A DNA stretch of 64,000 bases. Origin: Micromonospora lupini (GTDB lineage Bacteria > Actinomycetota > Actinomycetes > Mycobacteriales > Micromonosporaceae). Below are positions 62,518-64,000 of the stretch, piece by piece; positions within the stretch are counted from its first letter, which is position 1, and each line of letters opens with the position of its first letter. The position numbers and the translations under genes are program-made. The stretch is taken from positions 2,170,001 to 2,234,000 of the forward strand of contig NZ_JAPENL010000001.1 in assembly GCF_026342015.1 (NCBI RefSeq), written 5' to 3'. Below the pieces are notes generated by a model. It saw nothing but the letters and a program-made list of their open reading frames with translations. It was not told the DNA's origin and did no database searches.

Positions 62518-63669
62518 TCAGCCCGGGTGGTGGATCGGTCCGTCGAGCGCGGACAGGGGCCGGCCGCTGCCGCCCCAGCGGGCGGCGACGATCTGCGCGG
62601 CGACGCTGACCGCGGTCTCCTCGGGTGTACGCCCGCCGAGGTCCAGCCCGATCGGTGAGGCGAGGCGGCCGAGCTGCTCCGGGCTGAGCCCGGCCTCGCG
62701 CAGCAGCTTGTGCCGCTCGTCGTGGGTGCGCCGCGACCCCATCGCGCCGACGTACGCCACCTGTTGGCGCAGGGCCAGCGCCAGCAGCGGCACGTCGAAC
62801 TTCGGGTCGTGGGTGAGCACGCAGACGACTGTGCGCGCGTCGACCCGGCCGGCGTCGATCTCGGCCCGCAGGTAGCGGTGCGGCCACTGCACCACCACCT
62901 CGTGCGCGTCCGGGAAGCGCCGACCGGTGGCGAAGACGGCCCGGGCGTCGCAGACGGTCACCCGGTAGCCGAGGAACGCGCCGATCCGGGCCACCGCGGC
63001 CGCGAAGTCGATCGCCCCGAAGACGATCATCCGGGGGGCGCTGGCGTACGCGGCCACGAAGAGGCTGAGGCCGGTGCCGCGGCGCTGCCCGTGGTAGCCG
63101 TACCGGAGCACGCCGCTGTGTCCGGCGGCGAGCAGCCCGAGCGCGTCGTCGGCCGCGGCGTCGTCGAGCCGGTCGTCGCCGAGCGAGCCGGTCACCTGCC
63201 CCCCGGCCAGCGCCAGCCGTCGACCCAGTCGCCCCGCCGGGTCGGTAGGCGTCGCGCCCGGGGGGTCGCCGGCGTCGGCCGCCACGCAGGTGACGACAGC
63301 TGCCGGTTCGCCGGCCCGCCGCGCGGCGGCGACCGCGTCCAGGTGCGCGAGGGCGCCGTCGTCGATCCGCTCCACGAACACGTCGAGCATCCCGCCGCAG
63401 GTCAGGCCCACGGCGTACGCCTCGTCGTCGCTGACGCCGTAGTGGACCAGCTCCGGTACGCAGGTGTCGAGCACGTGGCGGGCGCGCTCGTAGAGGTCGG
63501 CCTCGACGCAGCCACCGGAGACGCTGCCGGTGACCGTGCCGTCGGCGGTCACGAGCATCGCGGCGCCGGGCGGCTGCGGCGCGGACCGCCAGGTGGCGAC
63601 GACTGTGGCCAGGGCCACCGCCTCGCCGGCGCGGCAGCGGCGGTGCAGGTCGTCGAACACGTCGGGCAC
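62518..63669 (-). CDS. xdhC: XdhC/CoxI-family protein (molybdenum hydroxylase maturation)
   Basis: A 383-residue maturation factor that would insert the sulfurated molybdenum cofactor into a xanthine-dehydrogenase-type enzyme. The CoxI N-terminal domain has 'GTVTGSVSGGCVEADLY', and the C-terminal Rossmann domain has 'RMIVFGAIDFAAAVARIGAFLGYRVTVCDAR' and 'YVGAMGSRRTHDERHKLL'. AAGGAGG lies 7 nt before GTG 63669. No hydroxylase subunits are nearby; the MobA/MocA-like gene at 7850 could belong to the same maturation process. Confidence 0.93.
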   Translation of the reverse strand: MPDVFDDLHRRCRAGEAVALATVVATWRSAPQPPGAAMLVTADGTVTGSVSGGCVEADLYERARHVLDTCVPELVHYGVSDDEAYAVGLTCGGMLDVFVERIDDGALAHLDAVAAARRAGEPAAVVTCVAADAGDPPGATPTDPAGRLGRRLALAGGQVTGSLGDDRLDDAAADDALGLLAAGHSGVLRYGYHGQRRGTGLSLFVAAYASAPRMIVFGAIDFAAAVARIGAFLGYRVTVCDARAVFATGRRFPDAHEVVVQWPHRYLRAEIDAGRVDARTVVCVLTHDPKFDVPLLALALRQQVAYVGAMGSRRTHDERHKLLREAGLSPEQLGRLASPIGLDLGGRTPEETAVSVAAQIVAARWGGSGRPLSALDGPIHHPG

Positions 63670-64000
63670 GCGCTGCCGCCTCCTTCGTCTCGTCGCCGTC
63701 CGGTCCCGTCGTCCGACCGACCGGGCGACGTGCGCCGCGCGCCGAAGCGGGTGATGCCCGGACGGCTGTCGTCGCCGTGGGGATGCAGACCATCACTATA
63801 GGAGAGAACCCGTCGATCCGATCGGGAGACGAGCGAGCCGGCGGCCACGCCAGCCGTGTTTGGCACATCGAGGTTCGACTATTGCGCTGACGGCGGACGG
63901 CGTGATGGGATGACGCATACCGGGCGGTGCGAGGGCTGCCGCGCCGCCGGTTGCCGGGTTGGTTCAACGCGAGGGCACCGGTCCAGGACAGGACCGTTGA
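63670..64000. other. Upstream region of xdhC and window end
   Basis: A TATAGT hexamer on the minus strand (63796-63801 region) may be the -10 box of xdhC, with no good -35. The last 90 bases hold an open frame from ATG 63910 to the edge, with two Cys pairs, but it has no ribosome site and cannot be judged. No other feature is visible. Confidence 0.4.

Noticed and set aside
63910..64000. Open frame with two Cys pairs at the window end
   Set aside because: No ribosome site or -10 box, only 30 codons visible, and the frame is open to the edge by chance in GC-rich DNA.

Overview
The window is chromosomal DNA of a very GC-rich actinobacterium, most likely of the Micromonosporaceae (Micromonospora or Salinispora type). 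The basis is the GC- and GTG-start-rich genes, many starts without a Shine-Dalgarno sequence but with a TANNNT -10 box 5-8 nt upstream (leaderless mRNAs), the MurD2-MurL peptidoglycan pathway known from this family, and the fabG-fabI-hemH gene order of actinobacteria. No rRNA, tRNA, CRISPR array, phage or complete insertion sequence is visible. It reads as ordinary chromosome with several unusual intergenic structures.

Layout. 1-7.8 kb: end of a LacI-type regulator, then a sugar ABC importer (binding protein, two permeases), a GH31 alpha-xylosidase close to E. coli YicI and a GH1 beta-glucosidase, probably a system for xyloglucan-type or other alpha-xylosylated oligosaccharides. 7.8-10.4 kb: a MobA/MocA-like nucleotidyltransferase and a family-A DNA polymerase. 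10.4-14 kb: a heterodimeric ABC exporter whose halves carry complementary defects. 14-20.2 kb: GlcNAc/chitobiose uptake (ngcEFG), a SIS-domain protein, a MurR/RpiR regulator and a divergent GlcNAc kinase, with three ACTGTTA heptamers in the shared promoter region. 21-27.6 kb: a glutamate-cyclase-like protein, three unrecognised genes and the divergent pair murD2/murL, by which D-Glu enters peptidoglycan as L-Glu that is epimerised later. 28-36 kb: PucR regulator, argG, a SpoU rRNA methyltransferase, a pyruvate-oxidase-like TPP enzyme, and an MBL-MarR-SRPBCC operon behind a near-consensus promoter with a twin palindromic operator. 36-44.7 kb: class A PBP, membrane protein, SPFH/NfeD pair, serine hydrolase, DUF3097. 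44.8-48.3 kb: fabG-fabI-hemH-HAD operon. 48.4-52.6 kb: two-component system, secreted alpha/beta hydrolase, acyltransferase 3. 52.5-59 kb: a structured region with two tiny ORFs, the MoxR-DUF58-VWA operon, and two bacterial-PH-domain membrane proteins linked by tiny stop-start coupled ORFs. 59-64 kb: PAP2 phosphatase, FlK-like thioesterase, MBL hydrolase, PfkB sugar kinase and XdhC.

Neither sugar importer has an ATPase gene nearby, as expected where one MsiK-type ATPase serves several CUT1 importers.

The most unusual signal is between genes. Five long, nearly perfect inverted repeats (7773, 38536, 42737, 44773, 59054) plus one at 20383 all carry GATC in the outer part of each arm, and four of them lie between convergent genes. 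Two (20383 and 42737) are clearly copies of one element. A further inverted repeat at 27822-28130 has a 263-nt tract of a degenerate GAGCC pentamer as its loop.
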